Source of the DNA: an uncultured Clostridia bacterium
GTDB lineage: Bacteria; Bacillota; Clostridia; Oscillospirales; Acutalibacteraceae
Direction of reading: 5' to 3'
DNA: 64,000 bases
Assembly (NCBI GenBank): GCA_945863885.1
Contig: CAMAZY010000009.1
Span: forward strand, 18,926 to 82,925
The notes beneath the pieces were generated by a model, which saw only the letters and a list, made by a program, of their open reading frames with translations, was not told the origin of the DNA and ran no database searches. A program made the position numbers and the translations under genes. Of this stretch, positions 48,796 to 57,419 are shown in pieces (position 1 is the stretch's first letter; every line of letters starts with the position of its first letter).

Positions 48796-49917
48796 TTATG
48801 ATTGAGCGAGTGCGTCAAGCGACTGCTTTTTGAGGTAAGCGTTGATAAAGCCGTCGATGTCGCCGTCCATAACGGCGTTGATGTTGCCCATTTCAAAGCC
48901 CGTTCTGTGGTCTTTGGCAAGGGTGTAGGGCATAAAGACATACGAGCGGATCTGACTGCCCCAGCCGATTTCCTTCTGGTCGCCCTTGATGTCCTCGATT
49001 TTGTCAAGATGCTCACGCTCTTTGATTTCAATCAGCTTGGACTTGAGCATACGCATACAGACCTCACGGTTCTGATGCTGGCTTCTTTCAACCTGACAGG
49101 AAACGACGATGCCCGTCGGAATATGAATGAGACGGACGGCTGACGAGGTCTTGTTGACCTTTTGTCCGCCGGCGCCCGAAGCACGGTAAACCTCCATCTT
49201 GATGTCCTCGGGGTTGATTTCGACCTCGATCGTGTCGTCGATTTCGGGCATGACCTCCAACGAAGCGAACGAGGTATGGCGGCGTCCCGACGAGTCGAAC
49301 GGAGACACACGGACAAGGCGGTGAACACCCATTTCACTTTTTAGGTAGCCGTAGGCATTTTCGCCCTCAATCAGCACAACGGCGGACTTGAGTCCGGCTT
49401 CGTCGCCGTCAAGAAAGTCGAGCGTCGTGAATTTATAGCCGTGCTTGCTTGCCCACTGACCGTACATACGGAAAAGCATCTGGCACCAGTCCTGTGCTTC
49501 CGTTCCGCCGGCGCCTGCGTGGAACGTGAGAATGGCGTTCTTGGCGTCGTATTCGCCGGAAAGCAGGGTAGAGAGGGTCTGCTTTTCAAGCTCGGCTTCG
49601 ACCGCCTGCACGTTGTTCGTGCATTCTTCAAGAAGGTCAAGATCCTCTTCCTCGTCGGCAAGCTCAATCATGACCATGGCGTCGTCGTACGATGCTTTCA
49701 GGTCGTTATAGGCCTTGATTTTACCTTTGAGCTGTGAGATTCTCTGGAGTACCTTCTGGGAATTTTGTAAATCGCCCCAAAAGCTTTCGTCTGTGGTTTT
49801 TTCTTCAAGCTGTCTGACTTCTTCGGCCATCTCCTTAAGGCCGAGTGCATCGGCAAGCTCGGAAAGCGGCTTTTCGCTTTCCTGAAGTCTGAGCTTTAAT
49901 TCTTCAAATTGTAACAT
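48796..49917 (-). CDS. prfB: Peptide chain release factor 2
   Basis: A 373-residue release factor recognising UGA and UAA. It carries the peptidyl-hydrolysis motif GGQ (SGAGGQKVNKTSSAVR) and the anticodon-like SPF motif in VSPFDSSGRRHTSF. The N-terminal helical domain is complete and in frame with the rest: no internal UGA after a slippery CUU was found, so the usual programmed +1 frameshift of prfB is absent. AAAGGA lies before the ATG at 49917. Single gene. Confidence 0.97.
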   Translation of the reverse strand: MLQFEELKLRLQESEKPLSELADALGLKEMAEEVRQLEEKTTDESFWGDLQNSQKVLQRISQLKGKIKAYNDLKASYDDAMVMIELADEEEDLDLLEECTNNVQAVEAELEKQTLSTLLSGEYDAKNAILTFHAGAGGTEAQDWCQMLFRMYGQWASKHGYKFTTLDFLDGDEAGLKSAVVLIEGENAYGYLKSEMGVHRLVRVSPFDSSGRRHTSFASLEVMPEIDDTIEVEINPEDIKMEVYRASGAGGQKVNKTSSAVRLIHIPTGIVVSCQVERSQHQNREVCMRMLKSKLIEIKEREHLDKIEDIKGDQKEIGWGSQIRSYVFMPYTLAKDHRTGFEMGNINAVMDGDIDGFINAYLKKQSLDALAQS

Positions 49918-50167
49918 CGGATTTTCCTTTCATCGGTTATTTTTTCGGAAAATATGTACGCATTTTAACATTCCATACGGTTGCTCCTTGTTGTAAATAA
50001 TACAAACCTAACCTTTTATATTATACACATTTCTTGTTTCGCCGCAACAGAATTTTGAAAATTTCGGGAATTTTTTTAAAAAAGGCGAAAAATTCATATA
50101 ATATGATTGAATTTTTTTCAAAATCAAGTACAATACCAATATATCCACTTTTTTGAAAGGAAAAACC

Positions 50168-51232
50168 ATGAATTACGAAAACGTAAAGTGTCCGGGTTGT
50201 CGGGAAGCTTTCAAGGACGGCGACGACATTGTGGTCTGTCCGGATTGCGGAACCCCGCAGCACAGACATTGCTATGAAAATAACGGCGGCTGTGTGAATC
50301 AAGCGCTTCATGAAAGCGGCTTTGTGTGGAAGAATCCGAACCTGCCTGCCGGGGAAACGAAAACCGAAAAGGACGAAGCCGACGAAAAAGAGAATCCGAT
50401 CATCTGCCCCCGGTGCGGAAAGGAAAATCCGAAAGGAACTACCGTCTGTACCCACTGCGGTCAGAAATTCACCATGTTCGGCTTTAATATCGTCGAAAAA
50501 CAGCAGCAGCTTGAACGAGAGGACGAAGAGGACCGCAAAGCCCGGCTCGAAACCGGCTTCGGCGCCGATCCGGATTCCGACGAGCTTCCGCCGATTTCCA
50601 AGGTCGTTGACGAAAGAGTGAAGCTTCTTGCGCCGGGCATATCACAGGAACAAAAGCAGGAGAGGCTTTGCGGCCACACATTGGACAAGGTGATCTCCTT
50701 TGTCGGCTACGGAGCGAAAGCCTATATCAACAAATTCCGCAAGCTGCGGGACGGAAAAAGCTTCACCTTTAACTGGGCGGCGTTTTTCTTTGCTCCGTTC
50801 TGGTTTTTCTTCCGCAAGCTTTATAAACCCGGAATCATTTTTTCGACCGTGAGCATCATTCTTTCCTTGCTTTCTTACGGCCCGTCAAGTAAGCTTTCGG
50901 CGCTCATCGGGGACTATACGCTGAACGAATTGATGGCTCTTCCTGCCGATCAGCAGCAGTTTATGGCAAACCAGATGATGAAAATTCTGCCGACGATTGT
51001 GCTGATCCGCTTTCTGTCTTTTGCAATTGCTGTCATCAGCGGAATCATTGCGGATAAGCTTTATTATAAATATACTGAAAACTCCCTTAACGAGATCGAC
51101 GCTGCTGTGGACAACACCTTCAAGCTCAGTCTGCTTGCCAAGTACGGCTCAACGAGCCGCTGGATACCGGTGCTTGCCGTTGCCGCCGTCTGGATCATAC
51201 CGAACCTGATTTTACGGCTGTTCGGAGCTTAA
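50168..51232 (+). CDS. Prokaryotic RING-like zinc finger, zinc ribbon and DUF2628-like membrane protein
   Basis: A 354-residue protein in three parts. Residues 8-45 (CPGCREAF..DIVVCPDCGTPQHRHCYENNGGC) have the Cys/His order of a prokaryotic RING finger. Residues 78-100 (CPRCGKENPKGTTVCTHCG) are a zinc ribbon. After an acidic linker, residues 195-350 carry FTFNWAAFFFAPFWFFFRKLY and several membrane helices, the DUF2628 type. ATG at 50168 follows GAAAGGAAA. Both zinc domains face the cytoplasm. Function unknown; roles in membrane protein handling or ubiquitin-like biology are speculative. It is 22 bases before galU. Confidence 0.8.
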   Translation: MNYENVKCPGCREAFKDGDDIVVCPDCGTPQHRHCYENNGGCVNQALHESGFVWKNPNLPAGETKTEKDEADEKENPIICPRCGKENPKGTTVCTHCGQKFTMFGFNIVEKQQQLEREDEEDRKARLETGFGADPDSDELPPISKVVDERVKLLAPGISQEQKQERLCGHTLDKVISFVGYGAKAYINKFRKLRDGKSFTFNWAAFFFAPFWFFFRKLYKPGIIFSTVSIILSLLSYGPSSKLSALIGDYTLNELMALPADQQQFMANQMMKILPTIVLIRFLSFAIAVISGIIADKLYYKYTENSLNEIDAAVDNTFKLSLLAKYGSTSRWIPVLAVAAVWIIPNLILRLFGA

Positions 51233-51254
51233 TTTGAAACGGAGGAGACTCGCC

Positions 51255-52136
51255 ATGAAAATTAAAAAAGCCATTATTCCCGCCGCCGGACTCGGAACGA
51301 GAGTGCTTCCGGCGTCCAAGTCGATTCCCAAGGAGATGCTTAACATTGTCGATAAGCCGGCGATTCAATATATCGTCGAAGAAGCCGTCGCCGCCGGAAT
51401 CGAGGAGATTTTAATCATCACCAACCGGGGCAAGGGGGCGATGGAGGATCACTTCGACCATTCGTTTGAATTAGAAGCGAATCTTCGCAATAACCCTTCG
51501 AAGCAAAAGATTTACGAGGACGTGTTAAAGCCTGTCAACCTTGCCAACATCTATTTCATCAGACAAAAGGAAACCAAAGGCCTTGCCGATGCGATCTACC
51601 GTGCGAAGGGCTTTGTCGGCAACGAGCCGTTTGCGATTCTGTACGGCGACGACGTTATCGTAAACCAGGGCGGTCAGCCGGTTATCGGTCAGCTGATTGA
51701 CGCTTACGAAAAATACGGAAAAGGCGTTGTCGGCGTCAAGGAGGTTCCCCGTAAGGACGTCAGCAAGTATTGCTCGCTCGACGTGACGCCGATTGAAAAC
51801 AATGTCATGCAGTGCCATAACATTATCGAAAAGCCGACCGAGGATCAGATCATTTCCTGCTATTCCATTCTCGGAAGAGTCGTCATGCCGCCGGAGATTT
51901 TCGATATCATCAAAGATACGCCGGTCAATCCCGTCGGAAAAGAAGTGTATTTTACCGACTCGATGGTTACCCTTGCCAAAACGTACGGTCTCAATGCCAT
52001 TGATTTTGTCGGAACAAGATTCGATATGGGCAACAAGCTTGGCATTATGAAAGCCAACTGTGAAATGGCACTTTGCCACGAGGAGATCGGCGACGACTTC
52101 AAAGAATACATAAAGCAGCTTGCCAAAACGCTTTGA
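51255..52136 (+). CDS. galU: UTP-glucose-1-phosphate uridylyltransferase
   Basis: A 293-residue nucleotidyltransferase that makes UDP-glucose for cell-envelope glycans and glycolipids. Signature IPAAGLGTRVLPASKSIPKEML at the N-terminus, then ITNRGKGAMEDHFD, AKGFVGNEPFAILYGDDV and a catalytic region GKEVYFTDSM. Strong ribosome site CGGAGGAG. It is probably co-transcribed with the preceding RING-like gene and ends at a clear terminator. Confidence 0.97.
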   Translation: MKIKKAIIPAAGLGTRVLPASKSIPKEMLNIVDKPAIQYIVEEAVAAGIEEILIITNRGKGAMEDHFDHSFELEANLRNNPSKQKIYEDVLKPVNLANIYFIRQKETKGLADAIYRAKGFVGNEPFAILYGDDVIVNQGGQPVIGQLIDAYEKYGKGVVGVKEVPRKDVSKYCSLDVTPIENNVMQCHNIIEKPTEDQIISCYSILGRVVMPPEIFDIIKDTPVNPVGKEVYFTDSMVTLAKTYGLNAIDFVGTRFDMGNKLGIMKANCEMALCHEEIGDDFKEYIKQLAKTL

Positions 52137-52169
52137 TGCTAAGCCGGTTTGCTGATACAAAATAATCGA

Positions 52170-52198
52170 TTCCGCCGATTCTTTCGGCGGTTTTTTTT
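52170..52198 (+). terminator. galU terminator
   Basis: CCGCCGATTCTTTCGGCGG stem (52172-52190) followed by eight T. Confidence 0.92.
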
Positions 52199-52327
52199 CG
52201 GTGCCCTGAAGGCGGAGCGTTGATTATTGAAATTTACGTCTGAGTCAGTGTTGTTATAATTGTTACATTTTTCACAAAGAAATAACAATTTTTAAACTTT
52301 TTTATTGTTTATTTTCAACGAAAACTG

Positions 52328-52357
52328 TTGACAATCTGTGAACGATTGTGTTATCAT
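52328..52357 (+). promoter_or_regulatory. Promoter of the second condensation-protein locus
   Basis: TTGACA (52328-52333), 18 bp, TATCAT (52352-52357). The 130 bases before it are A/T-rich and contain no gene. Confidence 0.65.
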
Positions 52358-52418
52358 TTATTTGTATAGATTCGACGCTTCGGCGCCAAGTATTAAGCGA
52401 AAGAGGTTGACTTACTTT

Positions 52419-53807
52419 ATGAAAAAGAAGGAAATTCCCTATAAGCTGTACGATATTATCCCATCTCAGGAGACCATGTATCTGATGGTAAAGTACAGCT
52501 TTCACAAGCAGCTTACACAAATTCCGACTTCGTTTACCGTTGATGCTGATTTTGATTTTGATCTTCTTCAGAAGGCGTTCAATATTGAGCTTCAAAGAAA
52601 CGACAGCCTTCGGATCCGTTTTGTTTCCGACGGTAAAAAGCTCAAGCAGTATTTTCTTCCCGAGCTTACATACAAGGTTCCCGTTATGCACTTTTCTTCC
52701 TTTGAAGAGCAGGACGCTTACTTCTCCGAGGACGCCCAGAAGCCCGTCTACTTCCTCAAGGACGAAACGTTCCGTATTGTTTTTTATAAGACCGACGGCG
52801 TCGGAAGCGGCATTTATTTCAACGTAAGCCATCTGAACGTTGACGCAATGGGCATCGTTGTGATGTACTATGACCTGATCCGGATTTATTTTGCTTTGAA
52901 AAAGAATGAACCGCTGCCCGAGCCGCTCGACAAGTATGAGGACTATATCAAGGAAGAATTTGACCGTCTTGCCGACGAAAAGAAGATGAAAAAGCACGAG
53001 GACTTTTATAAAAAATACTTCCTCAAGGGCGGCGAACCGTTCTATGCCGGTGTTCACGGCCCCGCTTTCCTCGAAAAGGCGAGAAAGAAAGCGAAGAACC
53101 CGAATCTTCGTGTTCCCGCCGCTTACAACCCGATTTACGACAAATGCGACACCATCGAAAAGCACATCGATCCCGAAAGCTCAAAGAAGATCCTTGACTT
53201 CTGCCTTGCAAGACGCATCGCCCCCGAAAGCCTTTTGCAGCTCGGTCTGAGAACGCACTGCTCAAAGATCAATTACAGAACGCCCGACGTTTTCATGATG
53301 TCTCTTTGCAGCAAGCGTGCTTCGAAAAAGGAAAAGAACATGAGCGGCTGTCTTACGCAGCCTCTGCAGCTGAGAACCATCATTCCCGAGGATTATACCT
53401 TTGAACAGGCATTAAGCGAGATCACCTCCGTCAGAACACAGCTGTTTATGCACAGCGCTTATCCGTATATCACGGCAAGAGATATGTCAAGAGATATTTA
53501 CGACTACAATCTGATTCAGGGTCCTGCCTGCATGATGTTCTCGTGGATCCCCGTTCCGGTTGTCCCCGATTCAAAATACAATATTGACTTCAAGACCTAT
53601 AACCTCGGAAGATATTTCACACCGCTTTACGTTATCAGCACACCGAACCCGAAAACCAGGGGAATTGATATGCACTATATGTACCGTGTGAAGCTTTCGA
53701 CGCCCGGCGATATCGAAGCGCTCCACGCAAACGCTGTTAAAGTTGTGCTGGAAGGCATTGAAAATCCGGACATAACAATCGGCGAACTGCTTGACAGCAT
53801 TTCATGA
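52419..53807 (+). CDS. Free-standing condensation-domain-type protein, paralog 2
   Basis: A 462-residue protein related to the one at 17864-19309. The active-site block reads SHLNVD at 137-142: second His and Asp are kept, first His is Ser. The N-terminal half (PSQETMYLMVKYSF, then NDSLRIRFVSDGKKLKQYF) has the acceptor-lobe pattern of condensation domains, and the second half has MSGCLTQPLQLRTIIPEDYTFEQAL. GAGG lies about 12 bases before the ATG. It is followed within 43 bases by a carrier protein gene, then by an exported hydrolase gene. It likely transfers an acyl group held by that carrier; product unknown. Confidence 0.8.
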   Translation: MKKKEIPYKLYDIIPSQETMYLMVKYSFHKQLTQIPTSFTVDADFDFDLLQKAFNIELQRNDSLRIRFVSDGKKLKQYFLPELTYKVPVMHFSSFEEQDAYFSEDAQKPVYFLKDETFRIVFYKTDGVGSGIYFNVSHLNVDAMGIVVMYYDLIRIYFALKKNEPLPEPLDKYEDYIKEEFDRLADEKKMKKHEDFYKKYFLKGGEPFYAGVHGPAFLEKARKKAKNPNLRVPAAYNPIYDKCDTIEKHIDPESSKKILDFCLARRIAPESLLQLGLRTHCSKINYRTPDVFMMSLCSKRASKKEKNMSGCLTQPLQLRTIIPEDYTFEQALSEITSVRTQLFMHSAYPYITARDMSRDIYDYNLIQGPACMMFSWIPVPVVPDSKYNIDFKTYNLGRYFTPLYVISTPNPKTRGIDMHYMYRVKLSTPGDIEALHANAVKVVLEGIENPDITIGELLDSIS

Positions 53808-53850
53808 TTGCAATATAATACAATATATCAACATAAAGGGAGATTTTACA

Positions 53851-54087
53851 ATGAGTGATAATATGCTTGAAACAATGAGAAAAGTTATCTGCGAGTACGC
53901 TGACGTCAAGGCAGAGGACATTACGATGGAAACCAATATCCGCACCGATCTCGGACTCAATTCGCTTGAGCTTGTCAACATGGCGGTCGCAATCGAAGAT
54001 GAATTCGGCGTTGAGATTCCCGACCGTGACGCACTCGGAATCGAAACCGTTGCCGATACGATCGAACTGATCAAGAAGTACTTATAA
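53851..54087 (+). CDS. Acyl carrier protein 3
   Basis: A 78-residue carrier protein with the phosphopantetheine site DLGLNSLELVNM (Ser38) and the helices LETMRKVICEYAD, AVAIEDEFGVEI and VADTIELIKKYL. AAAGGGAG precedes the ATG. It is co-transcribed with the condensation-type protein and ends at a clear terminator, so it is probably that protein's donor or acceptor carrier. Confidence 0.93.
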   Translation: MSDNMLETMRKVICEYADVKAEDITMETNIRTDLGLNSLELVNMAVAIEDEFGVEIPDRDALGIETVADTIELIKKYL

Positions 54088-54102
54088 GAGGAAGGTATAC
54101 TT

Positions 54103-54139
54103 TGCCGCAAAAGGTCAGCTTTGTGCTCCTTTTGCGGCA
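54103..54139 (+). terminator. Terminator after ACP3
   Basis: TGCCGCAAAAGG / CCTTTTGCGGCA 12-bp perfect stem, then TTTGTCTTTTTT. Confidence 0.85.
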
Positions 54140-54260
54140 TTTGTCTTTTTTGGTAAAAGATTGCAAGATTTTTTAATGTATCCGTAACATTGTTGTGCTT
54201 GCTTTTTTTGCTTTTCTGTGTTAAAGTATAAACGGAAATTCTGTTTGGGAGGTATGCAAT

Positions 54261-55826
54261 ATGAAACGAATTTCAAAAAGGCTGCTTTCAGTTTTGTTGG
54301 TGACGATCATGCTCCTTTCGGTCGCCTTACCGATGACTGCCGAAGCTGCGGCAACCTCAAGTACTTATCCTATTGTTTATGTTCAGGGACGCCGTACGCC
54401 GATTTACAACAAAGACGGCAAAAAGATCTATCCTCTTTCGACCAACATTTCCGAAAAGCTTATGGAGGATAAAAATACGATTGCTTCGGCGTTCAGCAAG
54501 AGCCTTCTGACCAACAATTGGGATCCTCTTTGTGATGCTATTTATAATTCCATTGCGCCGCTTTATGCCGAGCTTGTGCTTGACGAGAACGGCGAGATCA
54601 AAAACGGAAGCTATCACAAGAAATCCGCAACCCCGGCGACAAAGACAAGCGACTACAAGGTTTCGGATTATGTTTTCCAATATGACAGCCGTACCGATCC
54701 GATTGCTTCTGCAAAGCTGCTTCAGACTTACATAAAATCCGTTTTAAAGGCCACGGGCAAGAAAAAGGTCAACCTTGTCGGACGTTGTCTCGGTTCGAGC
54801 ATTATTGCGTCTTACCTTACGATGTACGGCAACACCTATGTTGACACGGCCTTGTTCTACGCCGCCGCCTGTAACGGAATTCTTCCGATCGGTGCGACTT
54901 TCTCAGGCCACATTCAGTTGGATGCCGACAGTATTCAAAAATATACGGACACCAGTCTCGACGATGAAGACGATTTCGATGAATTCATCAAAGGTCTGGT
55001 CACGCTGACGAATCAGGCGAAGCTTCTCGGTGTCGGAACGGAAAAAATCAATTCGATTTACCGGTCGATTGCCGACCAGATTTTGCCGAAGCTTCTTCTT
55101 GCCACCTACGCAACGATGCCGTGCTATTGGAGCATGGTAAGCGACGAGTACTATGAATCCGCAAAGTCGTTCATCTTCAAGGGGGATACAAAGACGTACG
55201 CCGGTCTTATCAAGAAAATCGACAATTATCACTATAATGTTCAACTTCCGCTCAATGAAACGCTCACGAAGCTGAAGAAGAACGGAATGAAGGTCATCAA
55301 TATTTCGAAATACAATGTACGACTTGCCCCCGTTTTCGAAAACTGCAACGTGCAGGCGGACGGAACGGTTGAGCTTTCGACGATGTCCTTCGGCGCAACG
55401 AGCGCCAATATCGGCAAGACGCTTTCCAAGTCTTATCTGAGCAGTGTTGCCGCCTCGGGCATGAGCAGCTATGTTTCCAAGGACAGCATGATCGACTCAT
55501 CGACCTGCCTTTTCCCGGACAGCACATGGTTCATCAAGAACATCAAGCATACGACGTTCCCGAGCTGTGTCAACTCGCTGATTTACGAAGCGTTTTCGAG
55601 CCGGGGACAGTTTACGATCCGCTCCAACAAGAACTATCCGCAGTATCTCGAATACAAGGATAAAACACTTGTTCCGGTCACGCAGTTAAACACGGACGAC
55701 CTTGACAAAGATGACGGCGGTGGTTCTTCGCTGCTGACGTCGATGCTGAAAGTGTTTATCGCCGCCTTTATGAGTACGTTCGGAAACTTAATCAAAATCG
55801 TCTCGGGCATTCTCTCGAGTCAGTAA
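54261..55826 (+). CDS. Exported LCAT-like alpha/beta hydrolase with Cys nucleophile, paralog 2
   Basis: A 521-residue homolog of the protein at 40593-42173. Signal peptide (about 1-30, SVLLVTIMLLSVALPMTAEAA), VYVQGRRTPIYN, the F-QYDSRTDP motif (LCAT-type YDWR), nucleophile elbow VGRCLGSS with Cys176, and late block STCLFPDSTWFIKNIKHTTFP with the likely His. A hydrophobic C-terminus (LKVFIAAFMSTFGNLIKIV) may tether it to the membrane. GGGAGG precedes the ATG. It lies directly after ACP3, behind a terminator, with a possible own promoter (TTGCTT..TAAAGT) at about 54199-54227. The shared Cys and matching neighbours in both loci suggest a common chemistry. Confidence 0.8.
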   Translation: MKRISKRLLSVLLVTIMLLSVALPMTAEAAATSSTYPIVYVQGRRTPIYNKDGKKIYPLSTNISEKLMEDKNTIASAFSKSLLTNNWDPLCDAIYNSIAPLYAELVLDENGEIKNGSYHKKSATPATKTSDYKVSDYVFQYDSRTDPIASAKLLQTYIKSVLKATGKKKVNLVGRCLGSSIIASYLTMYGNTYVDTALFYAAACNGILPIGATFSGHIQLDADSIQKYTDTSLDDEDDFDEFIKGLVTLTNQAKLLGVGTEKINSIYRSIADQILPKLLLATYATMPCYWSMVSDEYYESAKSFIFKGDTKTYAGLIKKIDNYHYNVQLPLNETLTKLKKNGMKVINISKYNVRLAPVFENCNVQADGTVELSTMSFGATSANIGKTLSKSYLSSVAASGMSSYVSKDSMIDSSTCLFPDSTWFIKNIKHTTFPSCVNSLIYEAFSSRGQFTIRSNKNYPQYLEYKDKTLVPVTQLNTDDLDKDDGGGSSLLTSMLKVFIAAFMSTFGNLIKIVSGILSSQ

Positions 55827-55834
55827 CAATCAAG

Positions 55835-55871
55835 AGCCGGCCTTCATTCGGAAAGCCGGCTTTGCTGTTTT
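55835..55871 (+). terminator. Terminator of exported hydrolase 2
   Basis: AGCCGGC / GCCGGCT stem with T-rich tail, nine bases past the stop. Confidence 0.75.
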
Positions 55872-55918
55872 CAATGAAAGGATAACCCGGGCGGGAAAAG
55901 TACCTGACCGGGCTTTGT

Positions 55919-56278
55919 TTACAGTTCTCTTAAGTGCTCGACCGCCATTTCGAAGATCTCCTTGACGTGGTCGTCGGAAAGCGAATAATAGACGATTTTT
56001 CCCTCTTTGCGGTTCTTGACGAGGTTCGCCTGCCGTAAATATTTCAGCTGATGCGATACGGCGGATTTCGTCATATCGAGCACAACCGCAATATCGCATA
56101 CGCAAAGCTCGTTTTCGTGAAGCGCCCAAAGGATTTTCATTCGTGTGCTGTCGGCAAAAACCTTGAAAAACTCCGCCAGGTCAAAAATCAGCTCATCATG
56201 GGGCATGGATTGCCTTGTTGTGGTGACAATGTCCTCATGAATATGATTGCAGTCACACGTCAGTTCGTTTTTACCCAT
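55919..56278 (-). CDS. ArsR/SmtB-family metal-sensing repressor, CadC-like
   Basis: A 119-residue winged-helix repressor. ATG at 56278 follows GGAGA by eight bases; upstream frame lacks a ribosome site. The N-terminal arm has TCDCNHIHED and helix alpha-3 has ELCVCDIAVVLD, so the four-Cys site of CadC-type Cd/Pb/Zn sensors is complete. Recognition helix KSAVSHQLKYLRQANLV and wing RKEGKIVYYSLSD follow, ending in a helix with DDHVKEIFEMAVEHL. No metal efflux ATPase gene is adjacent, which is unusual. The next gene on this strand is spoIIID. Confidence 0.9.
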   Translation of the reverse strand: MGKNELTCDCNHIHEDIVTTTRQSMPHDELIFDLAEFFKVFADSTRMKILWALHENELCVCDIAVVLDMTKSAVSHQLKYLRQANLVKNRKEGKIVYYSLSDDHVKEIFEMAVEHLREL

Positions 56279-56354
56279 ATTATATACATCTCCGTTTTCT
56301 TGTGTAACGGTTATTTCCGTTTCAAGTAGTATTATAGTCCTCAATGGCTTACAG

Positions 56355-56615
56355 TCAACCTTTTTCCGAAAGGCGGGCGTATTTTTCTTTTGTCGCTTTG
56401 CCTCCCCGGATATGTCGCTGCGCCTTGTTTTCGTCTAAAACGAGTCGGACTCTCCCGGCGAGGGCGGGGTTGATCAGCAAAAGCCTTTTCGAAACGTCGG
56501 TATGTACGGTTGACTTGCTGACATCGAACCGTTTAGCGGCGGCTCGTACGGTTGACCCGGTTTCAATGATATATTTTGCAAGCATAACGGCTCTTTTTTC
56601 AACGGATTCGTTCAT
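56355..56615 (-). CDS. spoIIID: Stage III sporulation protein D
   Basis: An 86-residue DNA-binding protein with the fixed SpoIIID sequence: ESVEKRAVMLAKYIIETGSTVR, AAAKRFDVSKSTVHTDVSKRL (helix-turn-helix) and LDENKAQRHIRGGKATKEKY. It regulates sigma-E-dependent genes in the mother cell. ATG at 56615 has GGGGTGG upstream. It reads towards the ArsR gene, 76 bases away. Confidence 0.96.
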   Translation of the reverse strand: MNESVEKRAVMLAKYIIETGSTVRAAAKRFDVSKSTVHTDVSKRLLLINPALAGRVRLVLDENKAQRHIRGGKATKEKYARLSEKG

Positions 56616-56724
56616 CAGACCACCCCATACAGATGTCACTTTGCCGTTTGACGGCGTTGTTAATCTATATGCATCGGGGTCTTAGGTTATGCTTAAGACA
56701 ATATTGTGTTCGTTTGCCGTCTGC

Positions 56725-57369
56725 TTATTTCGTCGCCGGCTCGAAACGGAGCACCTGACGCAGATATTTTTCGGCGTCGAACGGGTCAATGACCGTATCC
56801 TTGCGAAGATAAAGCGGGTGGTGGGGGTGCCCTTTTTTGGAGATGGCACCGGCCGTGTACCACCGTGCGCCGTACCGGTCGGAAATGTCGATCATATCCC
56901 GCAGACAGTCCCGCAGATACGGCCGCATTTCAATAATATTCCCCCACGCTGCCCAGACGGACGGTTTTTCTTTTTCGTAAAGGGAAAGAACATATTCAAA
57001 CGCTTTCATGTTTTCCCTGTGAAGCGCTCTGTTCATTTCCCTGTCCATGTCGTCGGGTCTTGTTGCCCGCTGAGCGTAGACGTTGAACATGATAAAGCTG
57101 TCAAAGCCGTTAAAAAGTGCAATCCGTTCAACGGACTTGAGCGTGTTGTCAAGATCGTTCGGGGCGGCGGTCGAGGGGTTGATTCCGATACAGATCAGCG
57201 GATTTTTTCCCGCCGTGCCGAGAATGTAACGGTATTCGCCGTAATGATTCGGAACATACAGCCAGTCACGGACATCGTATTCGATATGGGACTGAACCTG
57301 AGATTCTTTGAGGGCTTGCCCGAACGGCTCGATTTCGACAAGCTGACTTTCGGTTTTCGGTATGTGCAT
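56725..57369 (-). CDS. DUF1643 domain protein
   Basis: A 214-residue soluble protein. DUF1643 features: RYILGTAGKNPLICIGINPSTA, LDNTLKSVERIA, FNVYAQRATRPDDMDRE, and VWAAWGN. It is often seen in phage and mobile DNA as well as in chromosomes; no enzyme activity has been shown. AGGAAG precedes the ATG. Single gene, its 3' end 110 bases before the spoIIID start. Confidence 0.88.
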   Translation of the reverse strand: MHIPKTESQLVEIEPFGQALKESQVQSHIEYDVRDWLYVPNHYGEYRYILGTAGKNPLICIGINPSTAAPNDLDNTLKSVERIALFNGFDSFIMFNVYAQRATRPDDMDREMNRALHRENMKAFEYVLSLYEKEKPSVWAAWGNIIEMRPYLRDCLRDMIDISDRYGARWYTAGAISKKGHPHHPLYLRKDTVIDPFDAEKYLRQVLRFEPATK

Positions 57370-57419
57370 GGTTTCACTTCCTGTTTTTTCAGCGGTATAT
57401 ATTTCAGTATACCATAAAA

